DNA of 6,303 nt from SZUA-22 sp039714835. GTDB taxonomy: Bacteria; Bacteroidota; Ignavibacteria; Ignavibacteriales; Melioribacteraceae. Shown one piece after another: positions 6,207 to 6,303 of the stretch. Both the position numbers and the translations under genes were made by a program. Numbering within the stretch: the stretch's first letter is position 1; each line of letters opens with the position of its first letter. Below the pieces are notes generated by a model. That model did no database searches and was not told where the DNA came from. It saw only the letters and a list, made by a program, of their open reading frames with translations. The stretch covers positions 1 through 6,303 of the forward strand of contig JBDLIN010000225.1 in assembly GCA_039714835.1 (NCBI GenBank), in the 5' to 3' direction.

Positions 6207-6303
6207 ATGATTTCACCGGAATCAACAGTAACAACCAACGGGTCGGGTAAAGACATTGATCTACTTAAATATACATGGAAAGCTCAATGGATTACACATC
6301 CAA
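6207..6303 (+). CDS. Second GH78 alpha-L-rhamnosidase paralogue, 5' end only, no signal peptide
   Basis: Thirty-two codons are visible before the right edge. Residues 5-32 align without gaps to residues 28-55 of the complete GH78 upstream, with 19 of 28 identical, including GKDI, LK-TW and AQWITHP. This is the start of the mature GH78 N-terminal module. The ATG at 6207 is preceded in frame by a TAA at 6201-6203, and there is no other ATG between 6121 and 6207 in any frame, so the product starts almost at the mature end and has no signal peptide. Either this rhamnosidase is cytoplasmic, or the signal region has been lost and the gene is decaying. It has its own promoter and operator, homologous to those of the first copy. 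Whether the rest of the enzyme is intact cannot be seen. Confidence 0.8.
   Translation, partial: MISPESTVTTNGSGKDIDLLKYTWKAQWITHP

Noticed and set aside
1..6303. CRISPR arrays, tRNA or rRNA genes, insertion sequences, SusC/SusD genes
   Set aside because: No regularly spaced repeats, cloverleaf sequence, transposase motifs or TonB-dependent transporter sequence were seen on either strand.

Overview
The window is AT-rich DNA from a member of the Bacteroidota. This is suggested by A/T-rich codon use, lipoprotein signals ending in Ser-Cys on several genes, mostly weak ribosome binding sites, and two promoters resembling the Bacteroidota -33 TTTG / -7 TAnnTTTG type. It looks like the inside of a polysaccharide utilization locus for a rhamnose-containing, probably acylated glycan. 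No SusC/SusD pair, sulfatase, polysaccharide lyase or regulator gene lies in the window, so the exact glycan cannot be named.

Layout, left to right: (1) the 3' part of a sialate-O-acetylesterase-like SGNH esterase, cut by the left edge; (2) 24 bp later, a putative lipoprotein that appears to join an NTF2/SnoaL-like domain to a concanavalin/DUF1080-like beta-sandwich domain; (3) a convergent-end hairpin, probably a two-way terminator; (4) on the minus strand, a putative lipoprotein alpha/beta-hydrolase esterase; (5) a divergent intergenic region with a promoter and an operator-like palindrome; (6) a complete secreted GH78 alpha-L-rhamnosidase; (7) a 96-codon remnant of a GH3 glycosidase that keeps the lipoprotein signal and the start of the GH3 domain, then jumps to a short tail; (8) a second promoter/operator with the same 17-bp core; (9) the start of a second GH78 paralogue, cut by the right edge, with no signal peptide.

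Inferred joint role: the two esterases remove acyl groups, and the rhamnosidase then releases terminal alpha-L-rhamnose from the exposed oligosaccharide. GH3 enzymes commonly remove the next beta-linked sugar, but the copy here is too short to be active. The two GH78 promoters share a palindrome of the LacI-family operator type (AANCGNTT core) abutting the -7 element, suggesting one repressor controls both.

The most unusual points are the GH3 remnant, the paralogous GH78 without a signal peptide, and the shared operator. Together they suggest local duplication and decay, or relocation of one rhamnosidase to the cytoplasm.
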